Shown here: in pieces, positions 1-7,717 of the stretch
Layout of the letters: the number at the start of each line of letters is the position of its first letter
How positions within the stretch are numbered: the stretch's first letter is position 1
From: Paraglomus occultum
Taxonomy: Eukaryota > Glomeromycota > Glomeromycetes > Paraglomerales > Paraglomeraceae
Assembly: GCA_910592205.1 (NCBI GenBank)
Contig: CAJVPJ010001129.1
Location: 1-12,077 of the forward strand
Direction: 5' to 3'
Length of the DNA: 12,077 bases
The notes under the pieces: model-generated
Told to the model about the DNA's origin: nothing
The model's input: only the letters and a program-made list of their open reading frames with translations
The model's database searches: none
Program-made: the position numbers and the translations under genes

Positions 1-75
1 ATAACTCGGATTTCTCGATAAGTCGGACAGCCATGCCCAGCCCGTCGTGTCCGACTTATCGAGTTTCACTGTGTA
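1..75. mobile_element. Right end of a pogo/Tigger-like DNA transposon
   Basis: A terminal sequence reading, on the minus strand, CACAGTGAAACTCGATAAG and continuing TCGGAC, ends next to a TA at 74-75. That is the usual target duplication of Tc1/mariner/pogo elements. The same end, with one or two differences, occurs at 9707-9730. Inside the end is an inverted repeat: CTCGATAAGTCGGAC at 14-28 pairs with its complement at 49-63, and one more pair extends the stem to 16. The element body lies left of the window, so no transposase is seen. Family assignment rests on the TA flank and on terminal-repeat style, both known for pogo/Tigger elements, and is inference. Confidence 0.6.
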
Positions 76-173
76 TTTATTGTCACGGCTGATGCTGATG
101 CTGAAATCCTCGTGACCGATTTTCTGTTACCTAATCGTTGCAGGTACTGTGGCTTATAATCTCAAAAATCACG
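76..173. other. Short spacer beside transposon end
   Basis: AT-rich sequence outside the transposon end. No reading frame, repeat or RNA gene could be supported here. Confidence 0.5.
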
Positions 174-431
174 TCATAGTTGCACAATGGCTACCCCTCT
201 TATTATTATTTTCGCTTTATGATTGGCTATTGCATGTATGTATAGCTTGGAAATAAAAACTCTATTGAAGAGGGTACTAAATGGTAGAGAAAAGTAAAAA
301 AAGGGAAGGTGGAGATTCAGCGTTTCACTCTCTTTAAACTTTCGTGGGCTCGGCTTAGATTTTCGGTCGGTGACTTGTCGAATTTGACTTTCTAATTCTT
401 GCCTAACTTCGGCAATTTTCTTTTTCGCTTT
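174..431 (-). pseudogene. Possible coding remnant with basic, helix-like segment
   Basis: An 86-codon frame without stops and without a usable ATG runs on the minus strand from 431 (just after a TAG at 432-434) to a TGA at 174-176. Its first ~45 residues look protein-like. They include KAKKKIAEVRQELESQ and then QVTDRKSKPSPRKFKESE, which is charged and amphipathic as in a coiled coil followed by a basic linker. The last ~40 residues are hydrophobic and look like chance translation. Upstream, another frame gives HSEKPEIESEKEN, so a frameshift near 405-415 may have split one ancestral sequence. No family is recognised. It may belong to decayed transposon sequence, or be chance. Confidence 0.25.
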
Positions 432-639
432 CTATTTCTGGTTTCTCAGAGTGAGGATGAATGAAGAGTCTAATGGCATAAAAAGTAAGCGAGTAGGTTA
501 AGTAAAGAGGAGAAAGAATAGTGAGAAAATGAGGGTGAGTGAATTAGGAAGAGATCAAGTGAGCTGAAGACACAGTAGAGCGAGTTTATCATGGTATATT
601 ACTTGGGCATGTTATTAACAGTTTATTAAGTAAATTTTA
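432..639. other. Purine-rich spacer
   Basis: From about 478 to 580 the plus strand is strongly purine-rich, with many AGAG, GTGAG and AAGAG runs. A second purine-rich patch lies at 1810-1855. No gene, tRNA or clear tandem unit could be supported. Confidence 0.4.
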
Positions 640-1782
640 TTAGACAAATACACAATGGTTTGTACAAATAAACTTAAACAAATGGTCGTTTTCGCTTAAC
701 TCGTCATTGTTGTCATCATCATTGTCGCCATTGTTTTCTACATCGATGTCATTATCCTCATTGTAGATGGGCCACGCATTTTCCATCCAAATAACGCTTG
801 GTGTGGCGTACGAGGATGGGCACTATGTACTGTTGAATCGTACGTCCTAACAAACGGATCTATCACGTTAATGCCAGCCTTTCTCTGTAGTTGGTTGTGA
901 TTGTCCCATAACAACTTTGTGAAAACCCGCCCGATGGTTGAAACCATTTTAATATTAAGTTACGTAATTCAATGTCATATTTGGGAACCACTCGACGCTT
1001 TTCGTTATTTGTGGTTGGTGGTTGGTTTGGTACAGTCTCATCGATTTCGAACTTCAGTAACGGAAACTTTGTCTGTCATTTTTCCCATCTGTCTGAACCG
1101 TTCTGGACAACTTCCCTTTCCATCATGAGTCGTTGGCAGATAACCTGGGGTCCGACTTTCCAATAATCCCGAATTGGCCGTGGGGTAGCTACTGAACACA
1201 TGCCTGGATTGCTTATGATTCGTTGACATAGATTTGAACTCCGAATCACTAAATTATAAGACAATCGACAATGTTAATATCATACATTGGACGTTAACTA
1301 CACCAACACATAACCAGTTCTTGTCCTTATTATTATACCTGCAGCCGAATCCAAATCATGGCTATTTCTCGGTTTCGACAGATCTCCAGTAGGTAATAGT
1401 GATGGTATACTAGAATATTCATTTGCTTTTCAAGACGTGACAAGGGTTTTACATCATCATCCATGCGTTACTGACAGAATTGTCCTTTAACAATTAGTAA
1501 ATATCAATCCAAGTCTCCATGCATCCGGATGCGATGCTTATCAGGATCAATATCACGATACTACTTGGTAAGTTTCTTGTATCCTTCTGGTGTGGAACTA
1601 GTCATCGATGGTCGCTGTCCGCCCATAATGTCGCATACTAAGTCTCTATTGAACTGCCATATCTGCATTTGAGATGTGTTTTGAGTCACAAATATTCTCT
1701 GAATATTGGTCTGTTAACAATTCTTCTGCTTGTGCATCTCGTTGAAGTACATACCTGTTAGATTTACCGAATCAATGTCCAT
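640..1782 (-). pseudogene. Decayed transposon-like ORF with integrase-tail-like end
   Basis: This is a long degenerate coding region on the minus strand. It opens at an ATG (1782-1780) and one frame stays protein-like for about 120 codons to near 1413. That stretch is broken by stops at 1716-1714 (TAA), 1563-1561 (TAG), 1506-1504 (TGA) and 1470-1468 (TAA). Sense pieces include NRDLVCDIMGGQRPSM, TPEGYKKLTK and YRDIDPDKHRIRMHGDLD. Near 1413 the sense shifts frame (NEYSSIPSLLPTGDL) and this second frame recurs to about 863, with stops (one TGA at 1078-1076); it includes KYDIELRNLILKWFQ. A third frame at ~870-785 gives YDSTVHSAHPRTPHQALFGW, which resembles the end of retroelement-type integrase cores, where a Y-N-x-x-x-H...T-P-x-x-x-L/V-F-G motif is usual. 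A fourth frame, from an ATG at 786, ends in an acidic Asp/Asn-rich tail and stops at 642-640. Because the pieces are in order and on one strand, I read them as one dead gene. The integrase link is moderate; the upstream part is unrecognised. Confidence 0.55.
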
Positions 1783-2189
1783 AAAAAAGTTTGGGGTATT
1801 GTATGGGTGAAACAGTAGAGAGTAAGAGAGTGAGATATGAAGAAGAGAGAGGGATTCGTTGACATTTTCTTCGCTTAGATCATTTTTCTGGACGCATTTC
1901 AGCTATCGAATGAGGTGTCAATCATGTTAATATCGCTATACAATGATCAACTATATAATTGCCAATAATTCTTTATACACTGTATCTCCAACTTGAGCCA
2001 AATCCCACTTATTAGGTATGTTATAGTCGGACAATCATAAGTATTACAAGAAAACTCCATAAATATACATGTAACATCAATATGGTCCAAATAATAGACT
2101 TCATTCTGCATTGGCGACGATCGTCAACACCACCTCTCTCTCTAGTTTATCAAATTTTTTGTTTTACTTTAAACCTCTCAGACTTTTGA
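1783..2189. promoter_or_regulatory. Upstream region of the membrane-protein gene
   Basis: No coding sequence is seen. The last ~60 nt before the ATG are pyrimidine-rich: CACCTCTCTCTCTAG at about 2130-2144, then a T-rich run and AAACCTCTCAG. This is common just upstream of fungal starts, where it can be a core promoter or the end of a 5'UTR intron. A GCCAATAA sequence near 1960 could serve as a CCAAT element. The start site itself cannot be placed from sequence alone. Confidence 0.3.
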
Positions 2190-3039
2190 ATGGAGACTAA
2201 ACGCTACTGTGCTAAACAGACATTTACGGGAGATATGAATTCTCTTTTCCATTACCTCGTACTTTTCTCACTCATCCTACTTGCAACGACGTCTAGTGTC
2301 GATTACACTTATACGCCTTTCCAAGATTTATACAACACAATTCTTACCACGTTTTTTCCAATCACTTTTGTACTGCTGTTGAACGTTTCGGGAAAACCTG
2401 GGTCGATTAAAAACACGCTCTTACCACTGCTGGACGATATATTGCACAATATAGTTACTTGGGGCATTCCATTAATTGTGTCATTTTCTATAATGATTCG
2501 CTGCCTGTAAAAATATTTCAATTGTAAATATGTGTTTACATATAACTTGTGCACTAATTGCATTAATCAGATGGAAGCGAATTGGTGATATTGATAAAGA
2601 CTATATATATATACTGGCATGTTCATTTTTTTGGTGGGGTTTCCCGTTCTTGTAACTCAAATGTTTTGGATTAGCTGTTTTTTTAACCTCTGTGCAGATT
2701 TTAATACCCGTCTGCATCATTGCCGGGGGCGTTTTTGTGGCGAGAGTTGTTAAGACTAACGCAATATTTAGTATTGTTGTTGTGCTCTACTTTTATGTCC
2801 CAAACGTTGGCCAAGCATTATTCGTTTTGGCAGTATGGCCAGTCAATTTTTATTTTGTAAAAGCATGCAATTTTGTATTAGTACTGTTTTTAACTAGAAA
2901 TATGTCTTACTATACTGATAAATTGCCAGAGAATTTTTTGGCAACTTCAACAGCATCCGTTCAATATAAAATTCGTAAGAGTATAGATAAAATAAAAAGT
3001 AAATATGTAGATAAACCAACAGATATGAATCTAGTATAG
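2190..3039 (+). CDS. Multi-pass membrane protein, unrecognised family (3 exons)
   Basis: I do not recognise this family. Exon 1 is 2190-2506 and the last exon is 2698-3039 (TAG stop). Intron 2 is 2652-2697 (GTAACT...TTTTTTAACCTCTGTGCAG), 46 nt with a good branch-like TTAAC. The first ATG is at 2190. The in-frame ATG at 2235 is an attractive alternative, because MNSLFHYLVLFSLILLATTS then forms a clean N-terminal signal or first membrane segment. Further hydrophobic segments follow: FFPITFVLLLNVSG, IVTWGIPLIVSFSIMI, LVGFPVLILIPVCIIAGG, and two around AIFSIVVVLYFYV and CNFVLVLFL. The tail is hydrophilic and basic (IRKSIDKIKSKYVDKP) and probably cytosolic. Intron 1 starts at 2507 (GTAAAA). Its best acceptor is 2570 (CACTAATTG...AATCAG), which puts exon 2 one base out of frame. 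A weaker acceptor at 2599 (GATAAAG) gives an intact 236-residue protein. Overall confidence that a gene exists is good; the exact protein is not settled. Confidence 0.65.
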
Positions 3040-3092
3040 TAAAGTTTTTTTCTTACCAAACTTTTAGCTTTTAACTTTATTAGTAAAACATA

Positions 3093-3098
3093 AATAAA
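3093..3098 (+). terminator. Possible poly(A) signal AATAAA
   Basis: AATAAA lies 54 nt after the TAG stop of the membrane-protein gene, in an AT-rich 3' region. Position and sequence suit a polyadenylation signal, but such hexamers are frequent by chance in DNA this AT-rich. Confidence 0.35.
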
Positions 3099-3543
3099 TT
3101 TTTTATCTCAAAATTTTAAACTGTGTCATATGCAAAAAACAACAATTTATTGTTTTTGAGTTACGCGTGAAAGCCGGGCGAAAAGCATTCATACTTGCAA
3201 ATTTGTGTAAAAGCAATTATCATGCGTGTTCTGAGACAAATTTATTATAATATATTATTAGAACTAGCTAAATCACAGATAGTCCATTAGTTAGCGAGAT
3301 GCCGAAAAAGTTTTTGACATTCATGACATAGGGGCAATGATGCTACTTACTTGCAGAAAATGCGTGAGTTTGTGGATAGTCGATTCTTAAGGCCTAGTCA
3401 ATCAGACGTGTATCTGGGCGAGTTGGTTGCTAGTACTAGAGAGTAATATGTTTTTATTCACAATTACTTGCAAAATATGAAGCGGCGTATAGTTAACAAT
3501 TCTAGAATAGAATTGATCGAAAGGTCAGTTGCATGTCGTGTAA

Positions 3544-3665
3544 AGTTTTGGAAACTCTTGATGGAGAATATTATCGTCATAGATACGCCTACTACTAACG
3601 GGATTTTAGAAAAAATGTAATAAATACAGGTAAAAAAAATGTATAAGCACAGAGTTTCCAAAACT
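3544..3665. repeat. Perfect 15-nt inverted repeat with 92-nt loop
   Basis: AGTTTTGGAAACTCT at 3544-3558 is matched by its exact reverse complement at 3651-3665. The 92-nt interior is AT-rich and has no recognisable gene. It could be the remains of a small inverted-repeat element or a hairpin RNA; no target duplication is evident next to the arms. Confidence 0.5.
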
Positions 3666-3668
3666 CAA

Positions 3669-3710
3669 AAATGTTTCTAATGCCCGACATCTCAAAAGAC
3701 GGAAACATTT
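3669..3710. repeat. 9-nt stem, 24-nt loop inverted repeat
   Basis: AAATGTTTC at 3669-3677 pairs with GAAACATTT at 3702-3710. It directly follows the 15-nt inverted repeat, so two stems sit side by side. Its length is close to what chance would give in AT-rich DNA. Confidence 0.3.
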
Positions 3711-4654
3711 AAATAATATATTGATATAAACATCTTAATATGTATTTAAGCAATCTCCTGTCGAGCCAATGTACCCGGGAGAGCGTTGGTAGTAGTAGGC
3801 CTTGAGATTTAACTCTTTTCAGGCGGAACCTTTCGTTTATCCTACTCTAATTAAATCTACCAACAATTAGTGACGTTAAACTGCGATTTATACTCACGAT
3901 CTAAATATCGGTCTTGTATACGCTCTCCTGAGTCTAGTTTAGATTCATAGTCATTGTCGATGGTGTGAACGAAAGAAAATAAATGAGGAAAACGTTAAAA
4001 CTTGTAAAACATTTAATGTATGCATTGCATTTAAGTTCATGGTCCGCGACACAGTGACTACACGGTAGTCTGCATTTAGCGCCATTTGCATAATAATAAG
4101 CAAAAAGGTCAAAAAGTACAAAAATTTGTCACGAGAGTGTAATGGGCTTGAAAATCATGCATTCAATTATAACAATAACTTCTTGACAGTAAACATGCTT
4201 CACATAACAAGCGAGAGTTCAAATATCGTGTATCCGTACTATTATTTCTTCGCTTTGATTGAACTGTACGGGAGGATTGGAATCTAGAACCCAATGAACG
4301 TATCATCAAATAATAAATTCATCTTTGATTTATTTTTATAGTTCAAATGATAATATTTTCCCCGATAATATACGCCGTAATTTAAATTAACAATAAGAGA
4401 GTGAAGACGAGAAAACAGACAATGGTTATGTACATGTACTTCTGACGCTTAATTTGACAAACGTGACCTTGTATTATAAACATCTCTGCTACAAAGTGCA
4501 GTTTGTATGACTCCTTTTTGTTCGATTCCATATTCCTCGGAAAAGTGTATAATAAACTAAATAAATGCTATACAGCTGAATAGAAAGTATGACATTTTTT
4601 TCCATCATCGCCGTTGTGTCGGGAAATAAATATCAAGTTACCGAAACACATTTT

Positions 4655-5971
4655 CTAAACCAACTCTTCTATGGCCCGAATTTTCTGCTCAATTGGCTTG
4701 TAATCTTTCGCATTACCTGCAGACTCCGCGCCAATTATGTAGACCCTCCATGTATTCCCGGCACGCGCAACACCACACAGGATGACAGCCTTTGAATGTA
4801 CGACTTTTGTGAGATTATATATGCACAAACTCTTATCGGGATATTTTCTATCTATTAGACTGAACGTTAGATTCTTGTAACATCCAATGGATGGTGAGTT
4901 TCGTGCGCTGATGATAAAATACAAATGCGTCACGTTTTCGGGTAGTTCTCCCAGTCTGGACGTTATCTGTTGTTTGCCTATGTTATATGACGGGACATGG
5001 GGTTGTTGGATACTCATCCGCACATGAGTGAAAAAATTTGACAAACGATTTATAAGCAAAAGTTACCTCTTCGGTTTGCACGGTCAACTACGTCACCTAA
5101 ATGTATCGTATTTGGCGTATGTGGATAAAACGTAGATTGCATATCGTATGTGCGCCAGAGTTTATTACCAGTATACAAGAAACAAGTCAACTCGGGACAG
5201 TCGAATGTTTGGTCGTCGTCGAGGAGTCCGTAGTCAAGATCAAAAATCAGTTCATTAATAGTTTCTTTTTCCGCATTTTTGGAAAAAATAATTATTAATT
5301 GTATGTGACTATTGGCACTAATACCATATTCGATAAGGCTTTTATGTCGGTTGTCATCGGTATAATTCTGTAAGCGTAGTAATGATGATAAACTAAAGCA
5401 TATTTGGACAATAAATACCCTGACAAGATTAATACCATACCAACCTTGAGCTCAACACCATTGTACATTAATTTTTGCTTAGCGACTTCTATCTTTTTCT
5501 GGGTATAAATTTCTTGTCGTAATGCCATTACAGTGTGCACTTTCTCGTAATCGACTACAATCTTCTCTCCGTTTAGTAAGACCACGTATATATTCCCTTT
5601 TTGAACGATTTCTTCGTTATTTTCCATGCTCGCAAGGTGCTGACGACCAATTTTATCGACATTCAACATGAACGAAGCCTTATCCATACGCTGTTTCCAT
5701 CTACCAACTTCTTCATAGCTGAGTGCCGCTTTACATTCCGGACACTGATACTTGTCCTCTTCTTGTTTGTCTAGTGATTGGACCAGACACTGAACAAACA
5801 AAGCATGCAAGTTACAATATTGATACTTAGAACGGAACGCATTCATGGATAGATATAACGTTTGGTTATTACCCGCAAACAATGCGAAGATAAATGGTTA
5901 CAACGCTCGGTCACAGGAAACAACGGAAATTCATTTGATAGCTTATCAATCTTACACTCGGAGCATTTCAT
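4655..5971 (-). CDS. RING finger - ubiquitin-like - TerD domain protein (spliced)
   Basis: Minus-strand gene, best model 4 exons: 5971-5873, 5789-5445, 5367-5067, 4977-4655 (355 residues). The start is MKCSEC at 5971. RING: C3, C6, C24, H26, C31 in exon 1; C34, C49, C52 in exon 2. Removing intron 1 (GTAATA...TTTGTTCAG) places C34 exactly where the finger needs it, which supports the splice. H26-x4-C31 is slightly longer than the usual spacing. UBL: about 98-177, from NIYVVLLNGEKIVVDY through LMYNGVELK, across intron 2 (5368-5444), to SLIEYGISANSHIQLIIIF, following the ubiquitin beta-grasp order. TerD: begins with the FDLD motif (190-193), then GDVVD. After the uncertain join comes SRLGELPENVTHLYFIIS, then CIYNLTKVVHSKAVILCGVA and NTWRVYIIG, as in bacterial TerD. 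Likely role (inference): a cytosolic E3-type ubiquitin ligase with a Ca2+-binding or stress-sensing TerD module. The third join is unsettled: exon 3 otherwise runs to a TAA at 5052-5050, giving 253 residues. Confidence 0.75.
5013..5066 (-). other. Coding-like stretch inside proposed intron 3 of the RING-UBL-TerD gene
   Basis: The proposed intron 3 (5066-4978, GTAACT...CATATAACATAG) joins exons 3 and 4 in phase. Yet a third frame through it reads without stop from 5066 to about 4990: VTFAYKSFVKFFHSCADEYP and then TTPCP. This is the place where TerD proteins normally carry an H-x-G-D-N-like acidic loop, and HSCADE resembles it. It then meets SYNIGKQQ, in exon 4's frame, if one C of the CCC at 4994-4992 (minus strand) is ignored. 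So this may be TerD coding sequence broken by two indels rather than intron. Confidence 0.45.
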
Positions 5972-6250
5972 TTCCGAATAATAAAAACTATCCGTGTAAC
6001 AAATTGCGTACGAAATGACAATTTTGAGAGCATGCACTTATTATTATGGATGTGTGTGGCTGCTATGAATGTCAATTAAATACTTCCGACTTGAACAGTT
6101 GAAACGCAGCCGCAACTTTCTCTAAATTGTAGCGTGTGAATGTTTGTTAAGTGCAACATCATGTGATCAAGCCAATAATAAAGCATTCTAATGTGGATAT
6201 CTAAATAATAATAAAAAACAACGTTTAACATTATTTAATAGTGACATTGA
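5972..6250. other. Upstream region of the RING-UBL-TerD gene
   Basis: No coding frame could be supported. Read on the minus strand this is the probable promoter and 5' leader of the RING-UBL-TerD gene. The start ATG at 5971 has purine at -3 (GAAATGA). A longer reading upstream of the ATG (to 6037) stays open but has no in-frame ATG and is lipophilic, so I did not use it. Confidence 0.3.
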
Positions 6251-6466
6251 AAAAACTCGTACTTTATTAATTTAAGTAATAATGCAAAAAAAATACGTTC
6301 AGAGCTCACTGACAAAATTGGCGACAGTTATCGTCGGCAAGATGCTATTGAAACTTATTATCGCCTAACTTTTGATTTTGCTTCTCAAACGCAAACAAAT
6401 ATTCGGTGTTTTCCAATAATATATAGTAATAGATGTAATGGGCTCATAATAATTTTTCTTAACTGA
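6251..6466 (+). other. Open frame without ATG, coding-like first half
   Basis: A 71-codon frame opens after a TGA at 6248-6250 and closes at a TGA at 6464-6466. Its middle part (KKIRSELTDKIGDSYRRQDA, then IETYYRLTFDFASQ) has normal protein composition, unlike the Ile/Asn/Tyr/Phe-rich translations around it. There is no ATG and I see no clear splice sites. It may be a stray exon, a pseudogene fragment or chance. Confidence 0.2.
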
Positions 6467-7567
6467 CGCCTCAGTATTTATCGTATAGCTAGAAACAAAA
6501 TTTTAGGGACTGCACGTTTGCGTGGTTTATTAGGGAATTGTTGCGGTATACATAAGTTATTCAAAAAATAGAGCCGCATTAACGAGAAAAGAAATTTCAA
6601 GAAATCAAGGAATCGAAAGCTGTTTATTTGGACTCGTCATGTGTATTTGAAAGTTTAGTTTATTGGCTTATATCGGAAATTTTCTTGGTTGGTTATAGAA
6701 GTAGTTGAAGGGGTCTGAGTTGAATAAGCTGCTCAACTTTCGTAATTAATATTGGTTCAGTCGATGTAGGTTCTGAACTTATATTGCCAGCGTACAGACC
6801 TTCAGTTTTGAAAAATTTGCCTATTAACAATTGTATGTAATGTCTTTTATTCGGGTAATGATAACACTGGTGGAGAGTGAAAAAGATAATAATAATGTGG
6901 TAATATATGGCGTGGCGCTGGATATGCATTCAAAATTGTGCATATCTGCTTTCGTGTGCACCCACTACTAGAACTTTTGATCCAATTATAACGTTAAATT
7001 TAGACAATTTGTGGAAAAAATCGCTTCCAGAGATGTATTGACTCGCTTTGACTGGGCTGTAAATAGTACCATTTTGTTTCGTACTTGGTCGTTAATTTTA
7101 TTATTCCAGTTGCCCGGCGCCAAGTACGGCCATGTCATTGACGTAGACATTTTTCGAAAATATTGATTTAAATGCGTTTATCTATTGTATGACAGATTTC
7201 TTTTGGTCAGTGGGTCTGCACATCGATCAATACAATAGTAAAACATTTGAAAAAAATTATTAATTTTTTTTTTCCGAAAATCGCCCTCAATTATATCTAC
7301 TAAACAAAAATAACATTATTATTGTATCATTTTGAAGCTAATTGATTGTAATTTTCAGAAGCATACTGCTGAGTTTGAACAACTAATTATAATTACAAAA
7401 TTTATTGTTACTTCCATAACTAGTTCTGTACACTGCTTCATTACACATTTCAATGACATCACATTTAATAATACTTTTGCGGAGGCTTACGTAGTCTTGA
7501 ATGCTAAGCTCTGTAATTTCTTTTGAATCACAAATCCTTTTATTAGTATTAATACTACTTAGTAATA
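6467..7567. other. AT-rich spacer, no supported gene
   Basis: The open frames here (for example about 78 codons on the minus strand at 6693-6929 and 64 codons on the plus strand at 7332-7526) are rich in Ile, Tyr, His and Phe, as random AT-rich DNA gives. No tRNA boxes, tandem repeats or transposon ends were found. Confidence 0.45.
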
Positions 7568-7717
7568 ATGTCAGGTAGCGAACATTGCACAGAGTGTCAG
7601 TCCACTAAACCAACAAAATTACGTTTATAGAGCGGTGAGAATGGAAAGAGACTGAGAGTGAAGGTAAATATGGGAAAACGGTATCGTTTTGTGCAATACA
7701 AATTCAAAAAGTTTTAG
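7568..7717 (+). pseudogene. Small CxxC-containing frame with one internal TAG
   Basis: From ATG at 7568 the frame reads MSGSEHCTECQSTKPTKLRL, meets TAG at 7628-7630, then continues SGENGKRLRVKVNMGKRYRF to a TAG at 7715-7717. The first part has a C-x2-C knuckle close to the N-terminus, as does the RING gene in this window, and the second part is strongly basic. It could be a broken first exon of a small zinc-binding protein, or a 20-codon micro-ORF followed by chance sequence. No partner cysteines are seen downstream. Confidence 0.2.

Larger units (their letters stand above)
3100..4654. other. Gene-poor spacer between two convergent genes
   Basis: I found no supported gene, tRNA or mobile-element end in this stretch. 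The only frame of note, about 65 codons on the minus strand at 3464-3661, is a low-complexity hydrophobic translation and overlaps an inverted repeat, so it is probably chance. The two small inverted repeats are listed separately. Confidence 0.5.

Noticed and set aside
901-1264. Plus- and minus-strand frames of 60-75 codons inside the decayed ORF
   Set aside because: The plus-strand ones are antisense shadows. The minus-strand ones are pieces of the single pseudogene rather than separate genes.
2309-2563. 84-codon minus-strand frame
   Set aside because: Antisense to exon 1 of the membrane-protein gene, with no motif or splice context.
1700-2716. A CRISPR array or prokaryotic operon anywhere in the window
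   Set aside because: No evenly spaced repeats with unique spacers are present, and genes have introns and wide spacers, so no bacterial-type layout is supported.
3768-3835. A tRNA-like look around GGAGAGCGTTGGTAGTAG
   Set aside because: There is no B-box (GGTTCGANTCC-like) at the proper distance and no acceptor stem can be paired.
4589-5298. Plus-strand frames of 65-68 codons at 4589-4795 and 5101-5298
   Set aside because: They lie antisense to the TerD and UBL exons and have no family features of their own.
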